64,000 nt of DNA from Duganella aceris (GTDB taxonomy: Bacteria; Pseudomonadota; Gammaproteobacteria; Burkholderiales; Burkholderiaceae_D): assembly GCF_011090165.1 (NCBI RefSeq), contig NZ_JAADJT010000014.1, forward strand, positions 124,001 to 188,000. Direction: 5' to 3'. Under the pieces are notes generated by a model. The model did not search any database and was not told the origin of the DNA. It saw only the letters and a program-made list of their open reading frames with translations. Below, in pieces: positions 26,774 through 34,943 of this stretch. A program made the position numbers and the translations under genes. How positions within the stretch are numbered: the first letter of the stretch is position 1; every line of letters begins with the position of its first letter.

Positions 26774-29249
26774 GGCGGGGTTCTCCTGTTGATAGCTGGT
26801 CCAGCAAGGACGTGTGGATGGAATGCAGGTCGGCCAGCGCGGTGTGCAGCCGCGCGCGCCGCGCCGGGGCGGCGTCGGGCAGGGCGGCGCGCACCGCCGT
26901 GCCGGCGTCGAGGATCGCTTGCCGCGCCGCCGCGCCGCTGTCGTGCGATGGCGTGCGCAGGTAGGCGGCCAGCTGGCGCACCACCAGTTGCAGGCTGGCG
27001 CGCGCGGCGCCGGGATCGGAGGCGGCGATCAGTTGCCGCAGTTCGATCACGGCGTGGCCCAGTTCCAGCAGCGTCAGGCCTTGCCGCACCACGGCGCGCG
27101 CGGCTTCGCTCGGCGCCGGGCCGGCGGCGGCGTTCAGTTGGCTCAGCAGGTCGCGCACGCGGTTGTCGAAGCGGCGCTTCAGGCGCGACAGCGGGGCGGC
27201 GCAGGCGTTCTGCGCTTCGCGCCACAGCGCTGTGGAGACGTGGCCCTTGTGGCCCATGGTGTGCTCGGGCAGCACCACGCTGAACATCACGTAGGCCACC
27301 ACCACGCCCAGTGTCAGCGACAGCTGGCTGCTGATGAAGGCTTCGACGTCGTAGTGCATCATGTTGGTGGGCACCACCAGCGTGGCGGAGAACAGGCTGA
27401 CGCCGATGCCGACGCCGGCCCAGCGCGGGCCGCTGCTCAGGTAGGCGCCCAGCGCGAACAGCGGCAGCGCGGCCAGCACCAGCGGGGCGTAGCTGTCGGC
27501 GCGGGCGATCATGAAGAATTCGGTGTAGAAGGCCAGCGGCATGGCCAGCAGGAAGCCGGTCAGCACTTGCTTCACCAGCGCGTTCGGACGCGGCGAGGAG
27601 GAGGCCAGCGCGCAGAAGATGGTGGCCATCAGGATGGCGTTGGCGGTGAACGGCCAGGCCAGCCAGTACCAGGCGGTGGCCGTCACCAGCAGCGTGGCGG
27701 CGGCGCGGAAGCCGCTGGCGAAGATGATCGCGGGCGGCGTCTTCGGCGAGTAGGCGCCGGGGTCGCTGACCTGTTGGCGTTTGTCTTGCGTCAGGCCGTG
27801 GTACAGCGCGGCGAAGGCGGACAGGTCGCGCGCGAAGCGGTCCAGCAGTTCGGCGGCGGTGTCGAAGTCGATCTGCTGCGCGCGCTCGACGGCGGCGGCG
27901 GTCAGCTCGACGCGCGCGGCGGCGATGTCGCGCGTCAGCGTGGCGCGCATCCGCGCCAGGTGCTCGGGCGTCAGCTCCTGCGTCATCGCCCGCGCCAGAT
28001 GCGCGTGCATCGGCGCGACCAGCGCCAGCACCAGCCGCGCGCCGTGGCCCGCCGCAGCGCCGCCGCCAACCGCAGCGCCGCCGTCCGCCGCAGCGCCGCC
28101 GTCCGCCGCAGCGCCGCCGCCAACCGCAGCACCGCCGTCCGCCGCAGCGCCGCCGTCCGCCGCAGCGCCGCCGTCCGCCGCAGCGCCGCCGCCAACCGCA
28201 GCACCGCCGTCCGCCGCAGCGCCGCCGCCCGCCGCAGCGCCGCCCGCCGCAGCGCCGCCGCCCGCCGCAGCGCCGCCGCCCGCCGCAGCGCCGCCGCCCG
28301 CCGCAGCGCCGCCCGCCGCAGCGCCGCCCGCCGCAGCGCCGTCGCCGCTGCCCGCCGCTACGTCGTCCGCCGCGCCGCCGTTGTGCAGCCGGTGGCTCAG
28401 TCGGTGCAGCGTGTAGAACGTCGTCAGCACCGTCATGAAGGCCGCATTGAAGGCATGCAGTTGCCGCGTGTGCGAGCGTGCGTGGTCGGCTTCGAAGAAG
28501 GCGGCGGCGCGGCCCGATTCCAGCGCGGCGATGTCGGCGGCGAACTTCAGGTGGTTCAGCTCCGCCTCGGCCGGCGTCAGACGCCGCTCCAGCACCTCGC
28601 GGCAGAACACCACGAATCCTGCATAACGCGCCTGCACCGTGCGCATCACCGCGCGCGAGTGGCGGCGCGGGAAGATCACGTCGTGCACCACCGCCGAACA
28701 AATGATGCCCAGCCCGACCTCGGTGACCCGCGTGACGGCCAGCGTGAACACGTTGACCGGCGCGTCCAGCGACGGCGCGGCGATCATGACGGCGGTGTAC
28801 CCGGCCAGCACGAAGCTGTACGACTGCTGGTTGCGGTACATGGCGGCGCCGCCGGTGCACAGCGCGACCCACAGCGCGACGCCGACGAACAGCGGCACCG
28901 GCGCCTGCGGGAACACGCCGACCAGCGCCAGCGCGGCGCTGCAGCCGACCAGCGTGCCGAGAAAACGGTAGAAGGCTTTTTCCAGCACCATGCCGCTGCT
29001 GGGCAGCGCGAGGATGATGGTGGTGGCGAGCGCGGTGAAGGGGGAATCGAGTCCGAGGCGGAACGCCAGCCACAGCGCGGAGAAGGCGGCCAGCATGGCC
29101 TTGGCGACGAACATCCAGCGCTGACCTTCGCTGCCCAGCCAGTCGGCGCTCTGCGCCGCCAGCCAGGCCAGGCCCCGCGCCACCGCCGCCGTCTTCGCTC
29201 CCCGCGCGCTGTGGTCCGGGTTGGGCTGGGCGGCGGGGGGAGCGTTCAT
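26763..29249 (-). CDS. FUSC/AaeB-family efflux inner-membrane protein
   Basis: The 828-residue fusaric-acid-resistance-type protein has two sets of membrane helices: about residues 48-180, with SPFTALATTIILALPSSGMV in part, and about 480-640. Each set is followed by a cytoplasmic region. Relatives export aromatic carboxylic acids together with AaeA- and AaeX-like partners. Between the two halves, residues about 302-400 are an extreme Ala/Gly low-complexity tract (repeated GGGAAA/DGGAA) that is not part of the family. It overlaps the DUF1656 gene and follows marR by 13 bp. Confidence 0.88.
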   Translation of the reverse strand: MNAPPAAQPNPDHSARGAKTAAVARGLAWLAAQSADWLGSEGQRWMFVAKAMLAAFSALWLAFRLGLDSPFTALATTIILALPSSGMVLEKAFYRFLGTLVGCSAALALVGVFPQAPVPLFVGVALWVALCTGGAAMYRNQQSYSFVLAGYTAVMIAAPSLDAPVNVFTLAVTRVTEVGLGIICSAVVHDVIFPRRHSRAVMRTVQARYAGFVVFCREVLERRLTPAEAELNHLKFAADIAALESGRAAAFFEADHARSHTRQLHAFNAAFMTVLTTFYTLHRLSHRLHNGGAADDVAAGSGDGAAAGGAAAGGAAAGGGAAAGGGAAAGGGAAAGGAAAGGGAAADGGAAVGGGAAADGGAAADGGAAADGGAAVGGGAAADGGAAADGGAAVGGGAAAGHGARLVLALVAPMHAHLARAMTQELTPEHLARMRATLTRDIAAARVELTAAAVERAQQIDFDTAAELLDRFARDLSAFAALYHGLTQDKRQQVSDPGAYSPKTPPAIIFASGFRAAATLLVTATAWYWLAWPFTANAILMATIFCALASSSPRPNALVKQVLTGFLLAMPLAFYTEFFMIARADSYAPLVLAALPLFALGAYLSSGPRWAGVGIGVSLFSATLVVPTNMMHYDVEAFISSQLSLTLGVVVAYVMFSVVLPEHTMGHKGHVSTALWREAQNACAAPLSRLKRRFDNRVRDLLSQLNAAAGPAPSEAARAVVRQGLTLLELGHAVIELRQLIAASDPGAARASLQLVVRQLAAYLRTPSHDSGAAARQAILDAGTAVRAALPDAAPARRARLHTALADLHSIHTSLLDQLSTGEPRHAA
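28048..28345 (-). repeat. GC-rich tandem repeat inside the FUSC gene
   Basis: About 300 bp of 12- and 15-bp units (CCGCCGCAGCGCCGC type) encode only Ala, Gly, Asp and Val. All units are multiples of three, so copy-number changes keep the frame. The tract also opens long false frames on the other strand. Confidence 0.9.
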
Positions 29250-29262
29250 GGGGCGGTGGGGT

Positions 29263-29760
29263 TCAGGTGAGTGCTTCGAGGTTATCCAGCTGCCGTTTCA
29301 GCAGCGCTTCCAATATCTTTACTTCGTCCGCGCTGTAGCCGTCGTAGGCGTGGGTGGTCGCGGTCCATACTTCGGGCAGCACTTTCTCGGCCAGCGTGCG
29401 GCCGGCGTCGGTCAGCGAGATCATCACGCAGCGGCGGTCGCCGGGCCGGTTGCCGCGCGTGATCAGGCCCTGGCTTTCCAGGTCGTTGCACACGCGCGTC
29501 AGGTTGGCCGGTTTTTCCATGCAAGCCTCGCCCAGCGTGGACGCGGTCGAGGTCTCGTCTTCCGAGCCGTACAGCACCGCCAGCACCATGTAGCTGGCGT
29601 CCACCAGATCGTAGGAACGCAGCGCCGCATTGCTCAAATCTTTCATCCGCTTCTGGATGTGGTACGTCATGCGCAGCAGGCGCATCAAATCCTCAGGAAA
29701 TTCAGGCATGCGGGCATGGATGTTTTTCAGGCGTTTTTTAGTCGCTTCAAAACTGCTCAT
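29263..29760 (-). CDS. MarR-family regulator of the efflux operon
   Basis: The 165-residue winged-helix regulator has the recognition region STASTLGEACMEKPANLTRV and the wing DRRCVMISLTDAGR. Its location between the outer-membrane factor and the FUSC gene in the same operon suggests it controls the pump in response to an aromatic acid. ATG 29760 has GAGGAG five bases upstream; a GTG at 29766 would add two residues. The gap before the OMF stop is 49 bp. Confidence 0.9.
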   Translation of the reverse strand: MSSFEATKKRLKNIHARMPEFPEDLMRLLRMTYHIQKRMKDLSNAALRSYDLVDASYMVLAVLYGSEDETSTASTLGEACMEKPANLTRVCNDLESQGLITRGNRPGDRRCVMISLTDAGRTLAEKVLPEVWTATTHAYDGYSADEVKILEALLKRQLDNLEALT

Positions 29761-29809
29761 TGCCACTCCTCTATTATTTTTAAAAGGATTTGATTGTACT
29801 ATCTAAGCG

Positions 29810-31273
29810 TCAATGTAAATCCAGTTTTATGCCGCCGCCCAGCGCGGCCATCAACAATGCGAAGTTATCTAGTTGTTTGCTCGCCACTTGCGCCATCTGC
29901 TGCTGTTCGTTGAGCAGCGTGAGCTGCGCGTTGATGACGTTCAGCGAGTCGGTCATGCCGGCTTGGTAGGCGCGTTCCGCCAGTCGCTGCTGGCGCCGCG
30001 CCGCATCGAGCGCGCGCTGCGCCAGCCGGTCCTGCTGCTTCACCGAGTCGATCCGCACCACCGCGTTGGCGACCTCGGACATCGCTTGCACCACGCTGGC
30101 GTTGTACTGTTCCACCGCGCCGTCGTAGAGCGCGGTCTGGTTGCCCAATTGACTGCGCAGTCGGCCGCCGTCGAAGATCGGCAGGCTGATGGCCGGCGTC
30201 ACGCCGCGCACGGCCGAGCCGCTGTCCAAGAACTTCGCGAAGCCCAGCGACTGGAAGCCGACGAAGGCGGCCAGGTTGATGTTCGGGTAGAACTCGGCCT
30301 TGGCGCCGGCGATGCGCGCGTTGGCCGCTTCGATGCGCCAGCGCTGCGCCGCGATGTCGGGGCGGCGGCCCACCAGTTCCGCCGGCAGCGAGGCCGGCAC
30401 CGTGTCGCCGTGGCCCGCGTCCAGGGTCAGCATCGGCCGGGCGATCGCGTCGCCGTCGCCCGGTCCTTTGCCGATCAGTGCCGCCAGCTGGTTGCGCAGC
30501 AGGGCGATCGTTTCTCCGATCTGCTCCTGCTCGCGCCGTCCTGCCGGCAGCGTTGTTTCGATGTTCGCCACTTCCAGCTCCGTGGCCAGGCCAGCGGCCT
30601 GGCGCCGCCGCGTGATCTCCAAGATGCGCTGGCGTTGCGCCAGGTTCTGCGCCACGCTGTCCTGCAGCGCGTACGCCAGCGACAGCTGGATGTAGCTGCG
30701 CACCACCGCCGTCTCCAGCGTCAGCCGCGCCATCTGCGACTCGGCCGCGGCCAGGTGCACCTCGTCCAGCGCGGCGGCCAGCGCGTCGCGGTTGCGGCCC
30801 CACAGATCGAGGTCGTAGGAGCCGCTCAGCGTGGCCGTGTTCTTCCATGCGTAGTTGCCGGCCAGCGGGGCGGGGACGGTGCTGTGCCGCGAATACAGTT
30901 CGCGGTCGGCGCTGGCGCCGGCGTCGACGCGCGGCAGCGTGCCGGCCCTGGCGACGCCGGCCAGCGCTTCGGCCTGGCGCACCCGCGCCAGCGTGGCGCG
31001 CAGCGACGGGTTGTCGTCCAGCGCGGCCGCGACCAGCCGGTCCAGCTGCGCGTCGTGCAGCGCTTCCCACCAGCGTTCCTCCGGCCAGGCCACGGGCGCG
31101 CCGGCGCCGGCGATGGCTTTGCCGGGATTCAGTTCGGCGCTGTTCAGCGCCACCGCCCGCGGCTGGACGTGGCCCATGTCGGCGCACCCGGCCAGCAACG
31201 CCAGCGCGCAGGCGAGCATGGCGGCGCTGTAGTTGCGGGCGCTGCGGCTGGACGGCATGGGCGTCGGTGTCAC
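29810..31273 (-). CDS. NodT-family outer-membrane factor lipoprotein
   Basis: The 487-residue TolC-like channel protein begins with a lipoprotein signal peptide with lipobox LLAGC (Cys30). Two OEP repeats follow with family landmarks ERWWEALHDAQLDRLV, SYDLDLWGRNRDAL, LVGRRPDIAAQRWRIEAAN (two pieces) and FDGGRLRSQL. It supplies the outer-membrane exit for the adjacent FUSC pump. Transcribed 21 bp after the DUF4148-type gene, it belongs to the same minus-strand operon. Confidence 0.92.
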   Translation of the reverse strand: MTPTPMPSSRSARNYSAAMLACALALLAGCADMGHVQPRAVALNSAELNPGKAIAGAGAPVAWPEERWWEALHDAQLDRLVAAALDDNPSLRATLARVRQAEALAGVARAGTLPRVDAGASADRELYSRHSTVPAPLAGNYAWKNTATLSGSYDLDLWGRNRDALAAALDEVHLAAAESQMARLTLETAVVRSYIQLSLAYALQDSVAQNLAQRQRILEITRRRQAAGLATELEVANIETTLPAGRREQEQIGETIALLRNQLAALIGKGPGDGDAIARPMLTLDAGHGDTVPASLPAELVGRRPDIAAQRWRIEAANARIAGAKAEFYPNINLAAFVGFQSLGFAKFLDSGSAVRGVTPAISLPIFDGGRLRSQLGNQTALYDGAVEQYNASVVQAMSEVANAVVRIDSVKQQDRLAQRALDAARRQQRLAERAYQAGMTDSLNVINAQLTLLNEQQQMAQVASKQLDNFALLMAALGGGIKLDLH

Positions 31274-31294
31274 GGCTGATGGCGCCTGTCGTGC

Positions 31295-31609
31295 TTACTT
31301 GACGACGTGTTTCTTGGTCTGCGCGACGTCGAAGTCGGCTTCGGTTTCCAGCAGCGTGCCGTTCTTGCGCGCTTCGAAGAACTCGGCCTGCACCTGGGCC
31401 CGGGTCAAGCCCGGCTTCTCGGCCTTGATCGCGACCAGCGCGCTGCCGGCGGCGGCGTTTTGCGCGGCGTTGCTGGCGGCGGTGGCCGGCGCGGTCGCGG
31501 TCGCGGTCGTGGTCTGGGCGAAGGCGTTGGTCACGCTGGTGGCGGTGGCGGCGATGGCGAATACGACGGTGGCGGCGGCGGCCAGCAGATTCTTGGTGGT
31601 GGTGCTCAT
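31295..31609 (-). CDS. DUF4148-type small exported protein
   Basis: The 104-residue protein has a signal peptide (to about residue 31, SVTNAFAQ), an Ala/Thr-rich linker, and the C-terminal motif GLTRAQVQAEFFEARKNGTL that defines DUF4148 proteins. These are common in Burkholderiales and lack a known function. It is the first gene of the efflux operon, 21 bp before the outer-membrane factor. Co-expression with a pump is therefore suggested. Confidence 0.8.
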   Translation of the reverse strand: MSTTTKNLLAAAATVVFAIAATATSVTNAFAQTTTATATAPATAASNAAQNAAAGSALVAIKAEKPGLTRAQVQAEFFEARKNGTLLETEADFDVAQTKKHVVK

Positions 31610-31787
31610 GGCATCTCTCCTCGGGTGTGGGCTTGTTCGATGAGGTTAACTATAGAGATGAATAATACATTTGTAAAGTAAAAAATACCTATCGGCACGA
31701 TAGTCTTTGCCGGGAATAAGCGAGGCGGCGCACGGACCGGGCGCGGCGGCGGTGGTTCAATCGGGTTTTCATGCAAAGGAGCACATC
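31610..31787. other. Divergent promoter region of the efflux operon and acidic-protein gene
   Basis: The 178-bp divergent spacer is AT-rich near 31640-31690 (e.g. ATAATACATTTGTAAAG). It presumably contains both promoters; a MarR site would be expected here, but no clear palindrome was singled out. Confidence 0.4.
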
Positions 31788-32168
31788 ATGTCCTACAGTA
31801 CGCTGGATCCGGATAACATTCCGGTGGGTAACGACCGTACGCTGGGTGCCGGCCACGGCACCCGTGCGCTGGGCCCGAGCGATAATTCCGACAGCGGCAG
31901 CGATATGGTTGGCGGTCCCGACATCGGTTTCGACAGTGATACCGACGCCGAAGGCACCGGCGAGCGCACCGGCGTCGAGATGGATGTGGCGCCGGATGGC
32001 GACATCGGCTTCGACCGCGTGGTCGATGCGCTGCCGGACGACGACGGCGAGCAGATCGCCGTGCGCGCCGACGACGAGGTGGATGCGGAAGTGGAAGCCT
32101 CGCTGCGCGAGGAACGCCGCGACTGGGCCCGCAACGACGCTAGCTCGCCGCCGTCATCACGTCCGTAA
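31788..32168 (+). CDS. Acidic conserved protein, unknown function
   Basis: The 126-residue protein is very Asp/Glu-rich and probably disordered. It contains RALGPSDNSDSGSDM, then DTDAEGTGERTGVE and DIGFDRVVD. Similar short acidic proteins with the GPSDxSDSGSD and GTGER motifs occur in Pseudomonas and other proteobacteria without assigned function (recognition only). AAAGGAG six bases before the ATG fixes the start. Its last 29 bp overlap the convergent LysR gene. Confidence 0.75.
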   Translation: MSYSTLDPDNIPVGNDRTLGAGHGTRALGPSDNSDSGSDMVGGPDIGFDSDTDAEGTGERTGVEMDVAPDGDIGFDRVVDALPDDDGEQIAVRADDEVDAEVEASLREERRDWARNDASSPPSSRP

Positions 32169-33042
32169 TCCAGTCGACGAACACCCGCACCCGCGGCGAC
32201 AGCTGCCGCTGCTGCGGGTACAGCACCGACACCTGCATCGGCTTGGGCCGCCACGCCTGCAGCACTTCGCGGAACGCGCCGCGCTGCAATTCGCTGGCGA
32301 CGTGGTAGCGCGGCAGCTGCACCAGCCCGAGGTCGTTGGCGCAGCAGGCCAGGTAGGCTTCGGCGCTGCTGACCGAGACGCTGCCCGGCAACGCGATGCT
32401 GCGCGTCGCGCCGTCGACGCTGAAGTCGAACGGGAACAGCTTGCCGCTGCTGGAGGAAAAGAAGTTGACCGCGCGGTGGCCTTGCGTGGTCAGCTCGTCG
32501 AGCGTGGTGGGCGTGCCGTGGCGCTCGAAGTAGGCGGCGCTGGCGCAGGTCACCTGCTGCAGCGATGCCACCCGCCGTCCGACCATGCTGGAGTCGCGCA
32601 GCTCGCCGACGCGCAGCACGCAGTCGACGCCGTCGCGCACCAGGTCGACCAGCCGGTCGCCCAGGCCGATCTCCAGTTCCAGGTCGGGATAGCGGGCGAA
32701 GAACTCCTTCAGTCGCGGCAGCACGTAATGCTGCGCCAGCGTGCCCTGTAAATCCACCCGCAGTTTGCCGCGCGGCGCCACGCCGCTGTTGCCGAAGCCG
32801 GCCTCGGTTTCCTCGACGTCGGCCAGGATGCGCACGCAGCGCTGGTAGTAGGCCTGGCCGTCCAGCGTCGGGCTGACGTGGCGCGTGGTCCGCTGCAGCA
32901 GCCGCACGCCCAGCCGCGCCTCCAGCTGCTTGATGGTGTAGGTGGCTGTGGCGGCCGGGATCTGCATGTCCTCGGCCGCCTTGCTGAAGCTCTCCAGCTC
33001 GACGATGCGGGTGAAAATCCGCATGGCGTTGAAACGGTCCAT
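32140..33042 (-). CDS. LysR-family transcriptional regulator
   Basis: The 300-residue regulator has an N-terminal winged HTH (MRIFTRIVELESFSKAAEDM, then KQLEARLGVRLLQRTTR) and a periplasmic-binding-protein-like effector domain. It resembles the large group with HVSPTLDGQAYYQRC typical of LysR regulators of oxidoreductases. It starts 2 bp after the yghZ stop, so yghZ and this regulator are co-transcribed. The start at 33042 (MDRFNAM) is the standard LysR beginning; a ten-residue extension is less likely. Confidence 0.9.
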   Translation of the reverse strand: MDRFNAMRIFTRIVELESFSKAAEDMQIPAATATYTIKQLEARLGVRLLQRTTRHVSPTLDGQAYYQRCVRILADVEETEAGFGNSGVAPRGKLRVDLQGTLAQHYVLPRLKEFFARYPDLELEIGLGDRLVDLVRDGVDCVLRVGELRDSSMVGRRVASLQQVTCASAAYFERHGTPTTLDELTTQGHRAVNFFSSSSGKLFPFDFSVDGATRSIALPGSVSVSSAEAYLACCANDLGLVQLPRYHVASELQRGAFREVLQAWRPKPMQVSVLYPQQRQLSPRVRVFVDWITDVMTAAS

Positions 33043-33044
33043 CG

Positions 33045-34085
33045 TCAGCGGTGCGACGACGAGCCGGCCCACAGGTTAATCGCGCCTTCCTTGGCCTGGG
33101 CGTCGATGGCGGCCAGTTCCTCGGCGCTGAAGTGCAGGTTTTGCAGCGCGGCGACGTTCTCGCGGATCTGCGCGCTGTTGCTGGCGCCGATCAGGGTCGA
33201 GGTGACGCGCGGATCGCGCAGCACCCAGGCCAGCGCCATCTGCGCCAGCGTCTGGCCGCGGCGTTTGGCGATTTCGTTCAGGCCGCGCACCCGCTCCAGG
33301 TTCTCGTGGCTCAGATGCGCTTGTTGCAGCGAGCCGCCGCCGGGACGGTTGACCCGCGCGTCGGCCGGGATCCCGTTCAGGTATTTGTCGCTCAGGATGC
33401 CCTGCGCCAGCGCGGTGAAGGTGATGCAGCCGATGCCTTCCTTGCCCAGCGTGTCGAGCAGGCCGTCTTCCTCGATCCAGCGGTTCAGCATATTGTAGGA
33501 CGGCTGATGGATCAGGCACGGCACCTTCCACTCCTTCAGCAGGCGGGTCGCCTCGGCGGTCTTCTCGGCCGAGTACGACGACACGCCCACATACAGCGCC
33601 TTGCCCTGCTGCACCGCGTGCGCCAGCGCGCCCATGGTTTCCTCCAGCGGCGTGTCCGGGTCGAAGCGGTGCGAGTAGAAGATGTCGACGTAGTCCAGCC
33701 CCATGCGCTGCAGGCTCTGGTCCAGGCTGGCCAGCACATACTTGCGCGAGCCGCCGCCCTGGCCGTAGGGGCCGGGCCACATGTCCCAGCCGGCCTTGGT
33801 CGAGATGATCAGCTCGTCGCGGTAGGGCTTGAAGTCTTCCCGATACAGATGGCCGAAATTGGTCTCGGCCGAGCCGTACGGCGGGCCGTAGTTGTTGGCC
33901 AGGTCGAAGTGGGTGATGCCGAGGTCGAAGGCGGTGCGCAGCATGTCGCGCTGCGAGGCGAGGTTGTTGCTGTCGCCGAAGTTGTGCCACATGCCGAGCG
34001 ACATCAGCGGCAGCTTCAGGCCGCTGCGTCCGCAGCTGCGGAACTGCATGGTGTCGTAGCGGTGTGGCGAGGCGTGGTAGGTCAT
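33045..34085 (-). CDS. yghZ: YghZ-type aldo-keto reductase (L-glyceraldehyde 3-phosphate reductase)
   Basis: The 346-residue NADPH-dependent reductase of the AKR14/Kv-beta-like group has LPLMSLGMWHNFGD, FDLANNYGPPYGSAE with the catalytic Tyr, ISTKAGWDMWPGPYG and a C-terminal cofactor-binding LIGASNSAQI. E. coli YghZ (Gpr) detoxifies methylglyoxal and reduces L-glyceraldehyde 3-phosphate. ATG 34085 follows AAGGAG by 9 bases. Longer frames run into the inverted repeat upstream. Only 21 bp separate the start from that repeat, so the promoter location is unclear. Confidence 0.92.
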   Translation of the reverse strand: MTYHASPHRYDTMQFRSCGRSGLKLPLMSLGMWHNFGDSNNLASQRDMLRTAFDLGITHFDLANNYGPPYGSAETNFGHLYREDFKPYRDELIISTKAGWDMWPGPYGQGGGSRKYVLASLDQSLQRMGLDYVDIFYSHRFDPDTPLEETMGALAHAVQQGKALYVGVSSYSAEKTAEATRLLKEWKVPCLIHQPSYNMLNRWIEEDGLLDTLGKEGIGCITFTALAQGILSDKYLNGIPADARVNRPGGGSLQQAHLSHENLERVRGLNEIAKRRGQTLAQMALAWVLRDPRVTSTLIGASNSAQIRENVAALQNLHFSAEELAAIDAQAKEGAINLWAGSSSHR

Positions 34086-34106
34086 GGTCTTGTCTCCTTC
34101 TTCAAG

Positions 34107-34185
34107 CGGTGTCAGTGCCGACATTCGGACACGAGCTCAACAACTTAGTTGTTGAGCTCGTGTCCGAATGTCGGCACTGACACCG
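34107..34185. repeat. Long perfect inverted repeat, copy 2
   Basis: A 79-bp perfect palindrome (39-bp arms 34107-34145 and 34147-34185 around one central base). The outer 31 nt of each arm match copy 1 at 19656-19686 exactly; the inner part (CAACAACT) differs. It lies between the yghZ start and the sodB terminator, leaving no room for a conventional yghZ promoter. Confidence 0.95.
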
Positions 34186-34189
34186 AAAT

Positions 34190-34228
34190 AAAAAAAAGAA
34201 GCCTGCGCCGGGGGGCGGAAGCTTCTTT
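34190..34228 (-). terminator. Intrinsic terminator of sodB
   Basis: On the minus strand, AAAGAAGC / GCTTCTTT (34195-34202 with 34221-34228) and an inner CGCC / GGCG form an interrupted stem. It is followed by eight T residues. Confidence 0.8.
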
Positions 34229-34248
34229 CTGGATGCTGCTCAGATGAT

Positions 34249-34827
34249 TCAGGCGAAGTTGGCCGCCGCGAAGTCCCAGTTGGCCAGCTTGAAGAAGGTC
34301 TCCAGGTATTTAGGACGCACGTTGCGGTAGTCGATGTAGTACGCGTGTTCCCACAGGTCGCAGGTGATCAGCGCCTTGGCGTCGGTGGTCAGCGGGGTGG
34401 CGGCGTTCGAGGTGTTGACGATGTCCAGCGTGCCGTCGGCCTTTTTCACCAGCCAGGTCCAGCTCGAACCGAAATTGCCGACCGCCGATTTGGTGAACTC
34501 TTCCTTGAACTTGTCGAACGAACCCCACTTGGCGTTGATCGCCTCGGCCAGCGCGCCGTCGGCCGCGCCCTTGCCGTTCGGCGTCAGGCTGTTCCAGTAG
34601 AAGGTGTGGTTCCAGATCTGCGCCGAATTGTTGAAGATGCCGCCGGACGACTTCTTGATGATCTCTTCCAGCGTCAGCGCTTCGAACTCGGTGCCCTTGA
34701 TCAGGTTGTTCAGGTTGGTGACATACGTCTGGTGGTGCTTACCGTAGTGGTATTCCAGCGTTTCTTGCGAGATGGCCGGCGCCAGGGCGTCGATGGCGTA
34801 CGGCAGGGGTGGCAGGGTATGTTCCAT
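34249..34827 (-). CDS. sodB: Iron superoxide dismutase
   Basis: The 192-residue cytoplasmic enzyme dismutates superoxide. Metal ligands are visible: His27 in YHYGKHHQTYV, His in WNHTFYWNS, and Asp and His in CDLWEHAYYIDYRN. The AQIWNHTFYW and Fe-type GSSWTWLV regions favour iron over manganese. The start has AAGGA upstream (rev. TTGTTCCTTTTT). It is monocistronic, or reads through into yghZ. Confidence 0.95.
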   Translation of the reverse strand: MEHTLPPLPYAIDALAPAISQETLEYHYGKHHQTYVTNLNNLIKGTEFEALTLEEIIKKSSGGIFNNSAQIWNHTFYWNSLTPNGKGAADGALAEAINAKWGSFDKFKEEFTKSAVGNFGSSWTWLVKKADGTLDIVNTSNAATPLTTDAKALITCDLWEHAYYIDYRNVRPKYLETFFKLANWDFAAANFA

Positions 34828-34943
34828 TGTTGTTCCTTTTTGGTGGGTGTTAAGACCGGGTGATTTTTGCTGAAACGTCCATCATTGTAAAGCGGATAGG
34901 CCAAGCATGCAGAAAAGACCAGCTTTCCGTGTGGGCAATCCGC

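Noticed and set aside
26814..29270. 818-codon open frame opposite the FUSC gene
   Set aside because: The translation is low-complexity Arg/His/Gly/Gln; the minus strand encodes a recognisable FUSC protein.
33045..34124. Longer start for yghZ at 34124
   Set aside because: The extra residues are encoded by the inverted repeat. The ATG at 34085 has AAGGAG and the family N-terminus.
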